Positions 18,098-26,569 of a stretch of 64,000 bases of DNA are shown here, piece after piece. Numbering within the stretch: position 1 is the stretch's first letter; each line of letters starts with the position of its first letter. A program made the position numbers and the translations under genes. The notes beneath the pieces were generated by a model. It did no database searches. It worked only from the letters and a program-made list of their open reading frames with translations, and was not told where the DNA came from. This DNA is from Bacillus kexueae (GTDB lineage: Bacteria; Bacillota; Bacilli; Bacillales; Aeribacillaceae). The stretch covers positions 62,001-126,000 of the forward strand of contig NZ_JALAZE010000005.1 in assembly GCF_022809095.1 (NCBI RefSeq). Reading direction: 5' to 3'.

Positions 18098-18568
18098 ATG
18101 TTCATGTATATGTTGACCGAAAAGCCGGAAGGCAAAGGTATGATGCTTCAAAGTGAAGAAGGAGCCAGCTACCTATTAGAAACTGACATTGAAAATGATA
18201 TGTATAACGGACTTAAATATCACGTGCTCGATTCCGTCGGTACTTTAGATGGACAATTGGTCGTTTGTAATCATATTCCCGTATCACCTGAAGGTCGATC
18301 CACCTTTGAAGACCGATTCCAAAAGCGTGCTCGACTCATCGAAAAAGAGCCTGGGTTTAAAGCGATTCGTGTTTTACGTCCTTTGACGGATGATACATAC
18401 GTCATTATGACTGTCTGGGAAAATGATCAAGCCTTTTTAAACTGGCAACAATCGAAAGCGTATGATCAAGCGCACAAAAAACGAGAAACAACCGCTGGAG
18501 TCGACCAACAAAAAAGCATCTTCCCTCGCCCTTCCTTTGTGAAAAGGTATTTAATGAAAGGCATCTAA
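18098..18568 (+). CDS. hmoB: haem-degrading monooxygenase, HmoB-like
   Basis: A 156-residue protein like B. subtilis HmoB (YhgC). The C-terminal half is an ABM/ferredoxin-like fold (VVCNHIPVSPEGRSTFEDRF, PGFKAIRVLRPL, YVIMTVWENDQAFLNWQQS) that opens haem and releases iron. The N-terminal half is the extra domain that separates HmoB from IsdG/HmoA. GGGAGGA precedes the ATG. It stands alone between a regulatory gap and a large hairpin. Haem or iron control is expected but no Fur box was identified. Confidence 0.85.
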   Translation: MFMYMLTEKPEGKGMMLQSEEGASYLLETDIENDMYNGLKYHVLDSVGTLDGQLVVCNHIPVSPEGRSTFEDRFQKRARLIEKEPGFKAIRVLRPLTDDTYVIMTVWENDQAFLNWQQSKAYDQAHKKRETTAGVDQQKSIFPRPSFVKRYLMKGI

Positions 18569-18582
18569 AGACACCAGAAATC

Positions 18583-18644
18583 ATGCGGTCGCTATAAAAA
18601 GCTCACCTCCTCAAAGAGGTTTAAAAGAGCTTTGCGGACCGCAT
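18583..18644 (+). terminator. large nested hairpin after hmoB
   Basis: Three nested perfect stems: ATGCGGTC (18583-18590) with GACCGCAT (18637-18644), AAAGCTC (18598-18604) with GAGCTTT (18627-18633), and ACCTC (18605-18609) with GAGGT (18616-18620). No long T-run follows, only ACCTTTT. It may be a bidirectional terminator or an RNA element before the next gene. Confidence 0.6.
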
Positions 18645-18689
18645 TACCTTTTAGTGATTGCATAATATTGATAAAAGGAGGAATTTTTT

Positions 18690-19271
18690 GTGCCTAAGAC
18701 CTTTCGTTTCGGGATGAGTTTTGCCATTATAATTGGTTTCATTTCATACTATTTTGTTGTTATCTCAACAAACCAGTTCGAACCGAGCTATGCTTTACCC
18801 TTCCACTTATGTCCACTCATGCAACTTTTCACCTTATATGCACTAATGAAAGATAAGAGGAATTGGATTGAAGCGATTGTATATCCATTAATTATCGGCC
18901 CGACGCTAGCTCTTTTGTTTCCAGTAGGAACCTTTCATTTAGGTGGATTTTTCACTTATTATTTTGTTTATTATCACGTTCTCCTTATTCTTACCGGTTG
19001 CATAGTTTTATGGTGGATGCGCTTTTCAACGACTCGTAAGCATATCATTTCAGGGGCTTTGTTCATCTTCGTTTGTGACCTAATTGCCTTACCAATAAAT
19101 TTTCTCACAAACGGTAATTACATGTTTATCGGAGCACCGATTATTCTGCCGCCACTCGCTTACTATCTTACGCTCTTTGTATTCGTTTGGGTATTTTTAA
19201 TCGTATTTCATTTGTTAGTAAAAGGAGCAAGAGGAACAAGAAATTATGTGAAGGCACACTTAAATGTTTAA
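18690..19271 (+). CDS. TIGR02206 (YwaF-like) membrane protein
   Basis: A 193-residue integral membrane protein with about six helices, starting at GTG 18690 behind AAAGGAGG. Segments such as LPFHLCPLMQLFTLYALMKD and PTLALLFPVGTFHLGG(F) match the TIGR02206/YwaF family. Family members are usually somewhat longer, so this copy is short at the ends but has no frameshift. The function is unknown. The nested hairpin at 18583-18644 sits 45 bases upstream. Confidence 0.75.
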   Translation: MPKTFRFGMSFAIIIGFISYYFVVISTNQFEPSYALPFHLCPLMQLFTLYALMKDKRNWIEAIVYPLIIGPTLALLFPVGTFHLGGFFTYYFVYYHVLLILTGCIVLWWMRFSTTRKHIISGALFIFVCDLIALPINFLTNGNYMFIGAPIILPPLAYYLTLFVFVWVFLIVFHLLVKGARGTRNYVKAHLNV

Positions 19272-19328
19272 GAAGTCATCATAAAGTTGGTGATGCGTTG
19301 CTATTGCCAATGAACCCATCTATAAATG

Positions 19329-19556
19329 TTACTTATAACGATCTTTGTTCGTATGATACGATGTGCGGTGCACATAATCAGTCGTTTTGGAGTAGGCCCA
19401 AAAACCAATGAAATTGGCAAGTAGCATAAAGAAAGCACCGAGAGCTAACGCCACTTTGTAAAATTGTAAAAAGAATAAAACAAAGGATGAAATTAACGAT
19501 AAAATCAAAGCTACTAGTAAAATGAGTTCTACACGCCTCTTTACCTTTTCAGCCAT
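19329..19556 (-). CDS. small two-helix membrane protein (75 aa)
   Basis: A 75-residue protein with two hydrophobic helices (LILLVALILSLISSFVLFFL and VALALGAFFMLLANFIGFWA) and charged ends. AAGGGGTG precedes the ATG. I do not recognise the family. Its promoter region contains a perfect 14-base-arm palindrome (19575-19609), so it is probably under a specific repressor. Confidence 0.65.
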   Translation of the reverse strand: MAEKVKRRVELILLVALILSLISSFVLFFLQFYKVALALGAFFMLLANFIGFWAYSKTTDYVHRTSYHTNKDRYK

Positions 19557-19574
19557 TTCAACACCCCTTTTTCC

Positions 19575-19609
19575 ATATATAGGTATACACCTGTAGTATA
19601 CCTATATAT
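19575..19609. promoter_or_regulatory. perfect palindrome upstream of the small membrane gene (operator candidate)
   Basis: Left arm ATATATAGGTATAC (19575-19588), 7-base centre, right arm GTATACCTATATAT (19596-19609). It starts 19 bases upstream of the 19556 start codon. A TATACT hexamer that could be the minus-strand -10 box lies inside it. Its length and perfection suggest a dimeric repressor site. Confidence 0.6.
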
Positions 19610-19734
19610 TCAGAAAAAATCACGTGCTGCTCAAACAATGTTATCCCATACATCTCAACACTACCACACCGTTTGATACTAGCATATGGCTAAATAGTTA
19701 ACTTCTTCTCCATTGAGACTATTCTCTTAGCTCA

Positions 19735-20238
19735 TTACAAACTTTCTTGTTGCAAAGTCGCATATCCGAAATCCACATCGAATTGCTTGCACCAGATGAC
19801 AATTTTATCTCCAGGCTCAATTAAAATATCACTAGCTATCTCATAATTTTGATTCCCTACATTGCCTTTTAATTTACCGAGGGAAATGCCTTCACTCGTT
19901 TTTTGCTCACCTTTTACTAAATAAACATATAAATCAGGACCGTTTGTCGACTCAAACTGTTCAAATCGGATGTACTGTTCCTTCTCATAATACGTTACAA
20001 TACCTTCCGCGTGGTGAATTTCATCTACTCCAACAAACTCTCCCATTAATGGTGGCTCATGAGGCTCTTCCTCATTCGCATCTTCAGATGGCGACACTTC
20101 ACTTTCGGTCACATTTTCTGTTAATTCTTGATGGAGTGGCTCTTCATCTACTACATCATCAAAAAATAACGGAGAAACAAGGTACCATCCAACAGATAAA
20201 ATAAGAAGTCCGATTAAAACAAAAAACACTTTTTTCAT
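19735..20238 (-). CDS. DM13 domain protein, membrane anchored
   Basis: A 167-residue protein from ATG 20238, preceded by GAGGAG. Residues about 4-26 are a membrane anchor or uncleaved signal; an acidic linker follows (EEPLHQELTENVTESEVSPSED). The C-terminal 100 residues (GEFVGVDEIHHAEGIVTYY through PGDKIVIWCKQFDVDFGYATL) form a DM13 domain with a conserved Trp-Cys near the end. DM13 domains are linked to extracytoplasmic redox functions. The domain faces the outside. No operon partner. Confidence 0.8.
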   Translation of the reverse strand: MKKVFFVLIGLLILSVGWYLVSPLFFDDVVDEEPLHQELTENVTESEVSPSEDANEEEPHEPPLMGEFVGVDEIHHAEGIVTYYEKEQYIRFEQFESTNGPDLYVYLVKGEQKTSEGISLGKLKGNVGNQNYEIASDILIEPGDKIVIWCKQFDVDFGYATLQQESL

Positions 20239-20355
20239 TACTACCACACTCCTCACCCATCTTTACATTAACTATACGCTATAACTATTCGAAATCCCTA
20301 ACAAAATACTTCAACAATTCTCTTCTAGCTGAGGAACCTAATAAGAAAGCCGCAA

Positions 20356-20518
20356 AGCGCAAGTCCTTAGGCGAAGGGCGCTTTAGGACCTGCGAGGAGG
20401 CTTCCGTCCCCACAGCAGGGCTGAAGCGACCCGAGCTGATGGCGCTTGGAGCTAGGCACCAAAAAAACGGTAAAGAGAATACTTTAACACTTTATTGAAC
20501 TTAAACTTTCTGTAACAA
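20356..20518 (+). repeat. dispersed repeat family A, copy 2
   Basis: About 163 bp, the same order and orientation as the copy at 11438. It ends 9 bases left of the glutathione peroxidase terminator hairpin. Confidence 0.9.
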
Positions 20519-20521
20519 TAA

Positions 20522-20548
20522 CAAAAAAGATGCCACACATGGGCATCT
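20522..20548 (-). terminator. terminator of the glutathione peroxidase gene
   Basis: AGATGCC (20528-20534) pairs with GGCATCT (20542-20548); the T-run on the minus strand is the A-run at 20523-20528. Confidence 0.8.
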
Positions 20549-20554
20549 TACGCT

Positions 20555-21101
20555 TTAAGCAAGTAATTGTTTTACATTTTGTTCAAAGTCCATAGGTTCC
20601 GTTGAAGGTTCGAAACGTTCGACAACGTTTCCGTTTTGATCGATGAGGAATTTCGTGAAATTCCATTTAATTTCATCCCCAACAAGCCATTCTGGATATA
20701 GTTCAGCTATTTTTAGTTTCAATAACTTTTCTGTAATGTTTGCTTCATCAAACCCTTTAAACGGGGCTTCCTGTTTTAAATATGTAAATAACGGATGAGT
20801 ATCTTTTCCATTCACATCGATCTTAGTGAAAATTGGAAACTTAACACCATAGTTAATTTGACAGAAAGATGCAGCCTCCTCACTTGTGCCAGGCTCTTGA
20901 GCGTCAAATTGGTTACACGGGAAGCCGAGGATTTCAAAACCTTTCTCTTTATACTTATCATATAATTTTTGAAGATCATCGAATTGAGGGGTGAATTTAC
21001 ATTTGCTCGCTGTATTTACAATTAACAATACCTTCCCTTCAAACGAAGATAAAGGTACTTTTTCTCCATTTTTTAACAGCTTCGTATTGATAGACGGACA
21101 T
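20555..21101 (-). pseudogene. glutathione peroxidase family gene with an apparent +1 frameshift
   Basis: Thiol peroxidase of the GPx/BsaA family. The natural start is ATG 21101, preceded by AAAGGAG, encoding [11 protein letters not shown] before the frame breaks. Six T's at 21069-21074 (A6 in the coding strand) put the rest out of frame; with five A's the protein reads on as [26 protein letters not shown]. The in-frame remainder (157 residues, possible TTG start at 21028) keeps the peroxidatic Cys ([11 protein letters not shown]), the Gln (FPCNQF) and the Trp (WNFTKF) of the family. So all catalytic residues are intact and only the first 25 or so residues are disconnected. Either a sequencing error, a phase-variable tract, or an early-stage pseudogene. 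Confidence 0.8.
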
Positions 21102-21157
21102 GTGCTGACTCTCCTTTAAACAATTTATCAGGTAATAATTATTATAAATTGTTACCG

Positions 21158-21517
21158 TCAGCTTGTACAATGATTTGCTTCTGTCTCAAAATAAAGATGA
21201 CGATGCCTTCCACACCCTGGATTAAAGGAGATTTGACATTTCGGACATGTGTAAGCACTATGAAGATATTCTTCAATCGTTAATTCTTCGCCACATCCAC
21301 CACATAATATTGCTTTTTCATCAAATTTCTCTTTTGGCCAAACTTTTGACTCGCCACACCCACATTCTTCGTGACATTTGTAGCAGGGATAATACGTTTG
21401 GCAACAGTAAAACTTAATGGCGATGACGTCTAATTTTTTGTGATAATGTGTGCAGCGAGTCACATTATCTACCACTCTTCCTTTGACCATTTTTCCATGA
21501 ATCATCATCGGACGCAT
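21158..21517 (-). CDS. CHY zinc finger protein
   Basis: A 119-residue Cys/His-rich protein of the CHY zinc finger family. Pairs include CTHYH, CCQTYYPCYKCHEECGCGE, CGGCGEE, CPKC and CGRHRHLYF, enough for about three zinc ions. The start may be ATG 21517 or ATG 21508; GGGAAGGGG serves either. It starts 10 bases after the liaR stop in the same direction, so it is probably co-transcribed with the lia operon. The function is not known in bacteria. Confidence 0.85.
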   Translation of the reverse strand: MRPMMIHGKMVKGRVVDNVTRCTHYHKKLDVIAIKFYCCQTYYPCYKCHEECGCGESKVWPKEKFDEKAILCGGCGEELTIEEYLHSAYTCPKCQISFNPGCGRHRHLYFETEANHCTS

Positions 21518-21527
21518 CCCCTTCCCT

Positions 21528-22157
21528 TTAAACTAACTCATGTTTAAAAGCATATATCACTGCTTGTGTCCGATCTTGAACTTCCAGTTTACTCAATATA
21601 TTGCTTACATGTGTTTTCACTGTTTTTAACGCTATAAATAGTTCGTCTGCAATTTCTTGATTTGTTTTCCCTTGGGCAATGAGTAGCAAAATTTCTAGCT
21701 CTCGATTAGTAAGATCTTCGTGCAAATGTTTTTTCACAGGGTTTCGCATTTTTTTCATTACTTTTTCCGTCACTTCCGGCTCAAGAACCGTTTGACCTTT
21801 GTACGTTTTTCGAATGGCTTCTGCTATGTCACTCGCTTTAGATGTTTTTAACAAATAACTAGTTGCCCCTGCTTCAAGTGCTGAATATACTTTTTCATCG
21901 TCAATAAAGCTTGTCACAATAATAATTTTAGCCTCAGGCCATTGACGAATAATTTCCTTCGTTGCCTCAACGCCGTCCATTTCCTTCATCACTAAGTCCA
22001 TTAAAATAATGTCAGGACGCAATCTTAGCGCACAGTCAATGGCTTCTATTCCATTCTCTGCTTCTCCAATCACTTCAATATCTGACTGTGTGTTTAAGTA
22101 GGAAGCAACACCGATTCGTACCATTTCATGATCATCGACAAGCAGCACCTTAATCAT
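21528..22157 (-). CDS. liaR: response regulator LiaR (NarL/FixJ family)
   Basis: A 209-residue regulator: receiver domain (acid pocket VDDHE, acceptor Asp in [12 protein letters not shown] near residue 54, Lys in LLKTSK) and a LuxR-type helix-turn-helix ([40 protein letters not shown]). It is the partner of LiaS and responds to cell-wall antibiotics and envelope stress in relatives (LiaR/VraR). It overlaps liaS by 8 bases. Confidence 0.93.
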   Translation of the reverse strand: MIKVLLVDDHEMVRIGVASYLNTQSDIEVIGEAENGIEAIDCALRLRPDIILMDLVMKEMDGVEATKEIIRQWPEAKIIIVTSFIDDEKVYSALEAGATSYLLKTSKASDIAEAIRKTYKGQTVLEPEVTEKVMKKMRNPVKKHLHEDLTNRELEILLLIAQGKTNQEIADELFIALKTVKTHVSNILSKLEVQDRTQAVIYAFKHELV

Positions 22158-23181
22158 TATCTCCCTCCAAAATAGGTATTTTCACTTCTAGTCTCGTTCC
22201 TTTTCCGGGTAAGCTTACGACGTGAAAAGTTCCCCCCATTTCAATTGCCCGTTCACGCATTGTTTGTAAACCGTAGGAAGTTGTCTTCGATTCTTCGATA
22301 TGAAAGCCAATACCGTCATCTACCACTCGTAAGATGGCAAATTGATCCCGGACGATAAGTAGAACATGAATGTTCGATGCTTTTGCATGTCGCAATGTAT
22401 TCGAGATCGCTTCTTGTAATATGCGAAACAAATGATCCTCAAACCCTTTTTCAAAGGAGTAAGATTCCATTTTCCACGTAACGTTAAGTGGCACTTTCTC
22501 CTTCAGCTCTGTTAAAAGCTCTTCGATCCCCTCTTGTAGAGACTTCCCCTTTAAAGGAACAGGGCGTAAATGAAGAAGTAATGCCCGCATTTCTAATTGT
22601 GTTTGCTGAATAATTTGCTCAACCATTTTTAATTGCTTTTCCAATGGAGAATGATGAACATCCATTTCGTTCATCGCCGAAATTAACATAGATGCTGCAA
22701 ATAATTGTTGACTAACAGAATCATGAAGTTCTCTAGCAAGACGACTCCGTTCTTTAACAACCGTTTCATGAAGTAGCTTTTCATGTCCTTCAGCGGTCTG
22801 GCTCGCCTGTTTTTGCGCGAGCTTCGTCTGTTCTTGATATTGCTTCTGCCATTTTTCAATCTTGTCTAAAATGTCTTCTACTTCAGAGACTCGACTATCC
22901 TCTGGACGTTTCGTACTAACGATTGAAAAGCGTGATAATGATCGGTCAATATATAAAAATTGCTTCTTCCAAAACCATCCGAAAATAAGACTTAACAATA
23001 TGCCCATCACCATAAACAGAAAAAGTAAGGCGAGAGCGAGTGGGACTCCTGCTACCTGGTCCTTCCACCATATAGACCATTGCTCAATTGGATATGTAAT
23101 GAAGAAAAAAACTAGCACACAAGCCGTCATAAATAGTGATGACAATACTCCAAATAAGAGGTGACGTTGAATTACATTCAT
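22150..23181 (-). CDS. liaS: sensor histidine kinase LiaS
   Basis: A 343-residue NarL-type kinase with two N-terminal helices (about 9-31 and 46-68) and a very short extracytoplasmic loop, the intramembrane-sensing layout. The HisKA_3 box has His in [20 protein letters not shown]; the ATPase domain includes [19 protein letters not shown] and DDGIGF. It overlaps liaF by 4 bases and liaR by 8 bases. In relatives LiaF keeps LiaS inactive until the envelope is damaged. Confidence 0.93.
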   Translation of the reverse strand: MNVIQRHLLFGVLSSLFMTACVLVFFFITYPIEQWSIWWKDQVAGVPLALALLFLFMVMGILLSLIFGWFWKKQFLYIDRSLSRFSIVSTKRPEDSRVSEVEDILDKIEKWQKQYQEQTKLAQKQASQTAEGHEKLLHETVVKERSRLARELHDSVSQQLFAASMLISAMNEMDVHHSPLEKQLKMVEQIIQQTQLEMRALLLHLRPVPLKGKSLQEGIEELLTELKEKVPLNVTWKMESYSFEKGFEDHLFRILQEAISNTLRHAKASNIHVLLIVRDQFAILRVVDDGIGFHIEESKTTSYGLQTMRERAIEMGGTFHVVSLPGKGTRLEVKIPILEGDND

Positions 23182-23903
23182 ATTCGCTTCACCTCTAAGT
23201 GTCCAGCAAACATGGACGTCATAATCTTCACCTTTTGTGAGGCTGTATCGTAGTCTTTCGTTCTGAACATAATGGATTCGTTCAAGACTCGTTCCTCAAT
23301 TTCATCAAAGATTTCCACCGTTCCAGCTAAAATAGACACATGTACCGATACACCAATTTCATAAGGAACGAGAATTTGAACATTGCCAAGGCCGTGACGA
23401 ACAAATATAACTGCTTGTTCATCATGAAAAACAGATTGACTGACATCAACTACTAAGTCTCCGACAAACCCTTGAATATTTACATCTTCCCATTCATAAG
23501 CGTCTCGTTGCGTGCGCTGTCTGCCGATGAACTTATTTTGAAAAAAAGGCTTCCGTATCAAAACAGTTTCGGTATTTCGTTTTAACTGTCGTCCCTCTTT
23601 TATGACGAACACAGAATCATGCCTTTTTTGTTTCACATATAAAAGTACAAGATAAAAAAGAAAAGCAAATAACACCCATCGCACAGCTAACGAATGCAGC
23701 ATCGCAATCGAAGCGTTGAACACACCTATCCAAAATAATCCTTTTCCAATCCACTTATGGTAATATTTTTTCCCTACGTATAGGAATAGAAGGGAAATGA
23801 TCAGAAAGTAGAGAGTATCTTCGTCTAGGAACAAAACTTCGAATAGTAATAAGCCAATTGCAATGTATACAATCCACATCCAATGATGATGCGTAATTCT
23901 CAT
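23178..23903 (-). CDS. liaF: LiaF, membrane inhibitor of LiaS
   Basis: A 241-residue protein from ATG 23903, directly after GGGGGAG; the longer reading has no ribosome binding site. Four hydrophobic segments occupy the N-terminal 100 residues (two short pairs), and the C-terminal soluble domain (VNIQGFVGDLVVDVSQSVF, RHGLGNVQILVPYEIGVSVHVSIL) matches the LiaF/VraT cell-wall-active antibiotic response family. It acts with LiaS and LiaR, with which it overlaps. Confidence 0.9.
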   Translation of the reverse strand: MRITHHHWMWIVYIAIGLLLFEVLFLDEDTLYFLIISLLFLYVGKKYYHKWIGKGLFWIGVFNASIAMLHSLAVRWVLFAFLFYLVLLYVKQKRHDSVFVIKEGRQLKRNTETVLIRKPFFQNKFIGRQRTQRDAYEWEDVNIQGFVGDLVVDVSQSVFHDEQAVIFVRHGLGNVQILVPYEIGVSVHVSILAGTVEIFDEIEERVLNESIMFRTKDYDTASQKVKIMTSMFAGHLEVKRI

Positions 23904-23964
23904 CGAACTCTCCCCCTTTCTGATGAATTGGAAATGTATTGAACTCGCATTTTTACACCGATAA

Positions 23965-23988
23965 ACCATCAGTTACATGACTGATGGT
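23965..23988. promoter_or_regulatory. hairpin between liaH and liaF (read-through attenuator candidate)
   Basis: Perfect 9-base arms ACCATCAGT and ACTGATGGT with a 6-base loop, followed on the minus strand by only TTTA. In B. subtilis a stem-loop behind liaH limits read-through so that liaIH are made in excess; this hairpin is in the matching position. Confidence 0.6.
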
Positions 23989-24021
23989 TCACTTTCTCTC
24001 TACATATTTAGCATATCATGT

Positions 24022-24669
24022 TTATTGATTCGTTTGGATTGCTTCTTTTTCATATAGCTTTCCCTCTAACTCTTTTATCTTTATATCAAACGTACTTTCC
24101 ATATGCCGAGCGTTTACTTTATGCTCCAGTTCGGTTAAATACTTCTCCATCTCTTCAAAGCGCGTAAAGGTCTTATTCGTATAAGTGTCTCCTTCAAGTA
24201 CTTGATTCATCCGATAGTTGGCACGAGCACTGTTTTCTCTTCCCATTAGTTCGAGCTTTTTCACATGCATGTCTTTTAACTTATGGTTCATTTTTTCGTA
24301 TTTTTGTACGAGCGCTTCTAATTCATCTTGCGTTTGAACTTTCAATTCTTTTAGTCGTTCTGCACGCTCACTGTAAACACCCTGTTCTTTCACTGCATAG
24401 TCATAAAGATCCTTTGCCCCTGCTTGTTGAGCGATGGACGCTTGCTGCTTTCGTTTATTCGCCATTTTCATTGCTTCCTGCCACTCTTTTTCGTATTCCC
24501 TTACTAACGTTTCATGGCGTTCTACAAGTACTTTTGCTTTGTCTACCTCTTTTTCACATTGTCGCAAATAGTAATTTAACATCGCCATTGGATTTTTTTG
24601 TTCCTTTTGCTCCAGTGCTTCATATAAATCAGCTTCCACAATGTGTTTTAAACGTGAGAGAAAACCCAT
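24022..24669 (-). CDS. liaH: LiaH, PspA/IM30 family protein
   Basis: A 215-residue, almost wholly helical PspA/IM30 protein (MGFLSRLKHIVEADLYEALEQ at the N-terminus, then long coiled coils). These proteins assemble into large rings and protect the membrane under stress. It lies 15 bases after the liaI-like gene and before the attenuator hairpin, the expected order for lia operons. GGAGGAG precedes the ATG. Confidence 0.9.
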   Translation of the reverse strand: MGFLSRLKHIVEADLYEALEQKEQKNPMAMLNYYLRQCEKEVDKAKVLVERHETLVREYEKEWQEAMKMANKRKQQASIAQQAGAKDLYDYAVKEQGVYSERAERLKELKVQTQDELEALVQKYEKMNHKLKDMHVKKLELMGRENSARANYRMNQVLEGDTYTNKTFTRFEEMEKYLTELEHKVNARHMESTFDIKIKELEGKLYEKEAIQTNQ

Positions 24670-24684
24670 CTTCTATACTCCTCC

Positions 24685-25023
24685 TTAATTATTTTGTAAC
24701 TTTTCCCATTCACGCTCAAAGTTCGTAAACGGATCTGATTGAACTTGTTCTTCTTTTTGTGGCCAATGTTTGTGAATATAATATAGGCCCATTAAGGCTA
24801 CAAGACCTAATAAAGCCGGTAAATTTGCCAAGCTGATAAGTCCAGCCACACCTATCACAATCCCAAGGATTGCTTTCAATGTTTTGCTCTCTGTTTTTTG
24901 GAACTTTTTTAAAGCGTAGTAACAAATGGCTAGCGTGATGATTAGAGCTATCATAGGCCCTAGATGGGCAAGAAATAAACAGACTAAAAGCACTCCAAGT
25001 ACAATCATCATGAATTTTTTCAC
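24685..25023 (-). CDS. liaI: LiaI-like membrane protein
   Basis: A 112-residue membrane protein starting at GTG 25023 behind AAAGGAGG. It has three or four hydrophobic helices (FMMIVLGVLLVCLFLAHLG, MIALIITLAICYYALKKF, ILGIVIGVAGLISLANLP, LLGLVALMGLYYIH) and a soluble acidic C-terminus. It differs in detail from B. subtilis LiaI, but being first in the operon and next to liaH it probably has the same role, anchoring LiaH rings to the membrane. Confidence 0.7.
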   Translation of the reverse strand: MKKFMMIVLGVLLVCLFLAHLGPMIALIITLAICYYALKKFQKTESKTLKAILGIVIGVAGLISLANLPALLGLVALMGLYYIHKHWPQKEEQVQSDPFTNFEREWEKLQNN

Positions 25024-25203
25024 GAGCAATTCCTCCTTTCTTACTCCCATCGTACCTTTATCTTCCTTTTTCCATAACGAGCCTCAGCTTTATTTTCATC
25101 TAAGACTTGAGACGTAGGGGCAAAATCCATTTTTTGCAACTTCAAACAAATCCCAAAAAGTGTTAATATATTACAAGTGTGATAGAAAAGAATGGAGGAA
25201 ACT

Positions 25204-26064
25204 ATGATGGTTAAAAAGCTATTAATGGCAGGAACAATTTCAGCTGCCCTATTTTTAGGTGGGTGTGGGTCTTCTGAACAAACAAATCAAGAATCCACTT
25301 CTGAAAATAAGCAAGCAGAAACAATGACAGCTGAACAAGTATTAATAAAGTCAAGCGAAGTTTCAGCTGAAGTAAAAAACTTTGAAATGATTGCAAATAC
25401 CGATATGGTCATGGAGATTGACGGAGAATCCATTGATGCCAACACGGAAATTGCTTCTCAAATCAACCTTGACCCGATTTTTGCTTACCAAAAAATGAAT
25501 ATGGAATCTCAACAAGAAGGCGAATCGATTGAAATGGAAATGTATATGACAATGGATGAGCTATACTTTTACACACCTGAAGAAGATATGTGGATTAAAA
25601 TGTCCAATGATGAGAACGAAATGCTAGAATTAGCTGAGATTCAACGAGAAGCTGATTTCAGCCAACAGCTCGAACAGATGAAGCCGTTTGCTGACAGCTT
25701 TCAAGTAACAGATAAAGGTGACGTGTATGAGCTTACTTTCGCTGGTGAGGGAGAAGAGCTTCAATCCTTTATACAAGATGTAGCACTTCAAAACATTGAC
25801 GCTGAACAGGCAGAAATGATTCAACAAACATTAGAGCAGGTTAATTATGATAGTATTGAATACAGCTATACGATTAACAAAAACACCTTCTATCCTGAAA
25901 CATTGATCATGGATATGACAATGACTGTGGAAGAAGATGGTTCTACAATGAAAATGTCTTTAAAAATGAATGCTAGTTTTGCGAAATTTAATGAGCTTGG
26001 TGACCTCTCCATTCCGGAAGAAGTTCAAAACAACGCAACAGAAATGAATCTTGATGATTTTTAA
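25204..26064 (+). CDS. DUF6612-type lipoprotein
   Basis: A 286-residue exported lipoprotein from ATG 25204 (GGAGG five bases upstream). The signal peptide ends in the lipobox LGGC at about residues 19-22. After a Ser/Glu/Asn-rich linker comes a beta-rich domain with VLIKSSEVSAEVKNFEMIANTDM and DMTMTVEEDGSTMKMSL, like DUF6612/YfjS-type LolA-like proteins. Met and acidic residues are unusually frequent. It is divergent from the lia operon and has its own terminator, so it is probably monocistronic. The function is unknown. Confidence 0.8.
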   Translation: MMVKKLLMAGTISAALFLGGCGSSEQTNQESTSENKQAETMTAEQVLIKSSEVSAEVKNFEMIANTDMVMEIDGESIDANTEIASQINLDPIFAYQKMNMESQQEGESIEMEMYMTMDELYFYTPEEDMWIKMSNDENEMLELAEIQREADFSQQLEQMKPFADSFQVTDKGDVYELTFAGEGEELQSFIQDVALQNIDAEQAEMIQQTLEQVNYDSIEYSYTINKNTFYPETLIMDMTMTVEEDGSTMKMSLKMNASFAKFNELGDLSIPEEVQNNATEMNLDDF

Positions 26065-26100
26065 GTAGAGAAATAGAATAAGTGTTTTCCTAATAAATTA

Positions 26101-26138
26101 AAAAAATCGTCCACTCTGTAAAGATTGGTCGATTTTTT
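26101..26138 (+). terminator. terminator of the lipoprotein gene
   Basis: AAAAAATCG and CGATTTTTT pair across an imperfect middle, giving a bidirectional A/T-flanked hairpin. Confidence 0.75.
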
Positions 26139-26259
26139 CTTTTCTTCAACTAGGGAAGGTGGTGGAAGGGCAGAGCTGTACGTTTGGGCACACACTTTTT
26201 TCATTGCTGAATTTAATGCCTGTATAGTATGATGAAAAAGAATAAGAGGAAAATACCGG

Positions 26260-26416
26260 TAAATAAGGTGTCCAATATGGACTTAATAGGGAATCTGGTG
26301 AAAATCCAGAACTGTCCCCGCAACTGTAAGTGTGGACGAAATAAGCAAACCACTGTCAAAAGACGGGAAGGGCTTAGAGTAGAAAGACGCACAAGTCAGG
26401 AGACCTGCCTTATTTA
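26260..26416 (+). ncRNA. cobalamin riboswitch aptamer
   Basis: The conserved core is clear: GGGAATCTGGTGAAAATCC, CCCCGCAACTGTAA and the B12 box AAGTCAGGAGACCTGCC (26393-26409). The closing stem P1 is formed by TAAATAAGG (26260-26268) and CCTTATTTA (26408-26416). It reads on the + strand, 150 bases ahead of the AcuA-like gene. Confidence 0.95.
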
Positions 26417-26504
26417 TAACGTCAAATCTTCTTCGGGAGTTAGGAGGATTGCACGAGGGTATGTTAGTTAGCTTGTCTACTAATCTATCACCGTTGTCGT
26501 CTCC

Positions 26505-26533
26505 CATCTTCCACATCGTGGGAGATGTTTTTT
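26505..26533 (+). terminator. riboswitch-controlled intrinsic terminator
   Basis: CATCTTCCAC (26505-26514) pairs with GTGGGAGATG (26518-26527), ten pairs with one G-T wobble and a 3-base loop, followed by TTTTTT. It lies between the cobalamin aptamer and the start of the regulated gene. GGGAG upstream (about 26435) can pair with CTCCC at 26501-26505, a candidate antiterminator. Predicted effect: high cobalamin stops transcription. Confidence 0.85.
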
Positions 26534-26569
26534 GCTTCCGAACATATTTCACATTAGGAGGATGGAAGC

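Noticed and set aside
25024-25203. LiaR binding box upstream of liaI
   Set aside because: A GTCTCAAGTCT-like direct repeat is visible near 25105 on the minus strand, but I cannot match it with confidence to a known LiaR site.
26229-26471. An 80-residue + strand open frame
   Set aside because: It runs through the cobalamin aptamer; the RNA structure explains the sequence.
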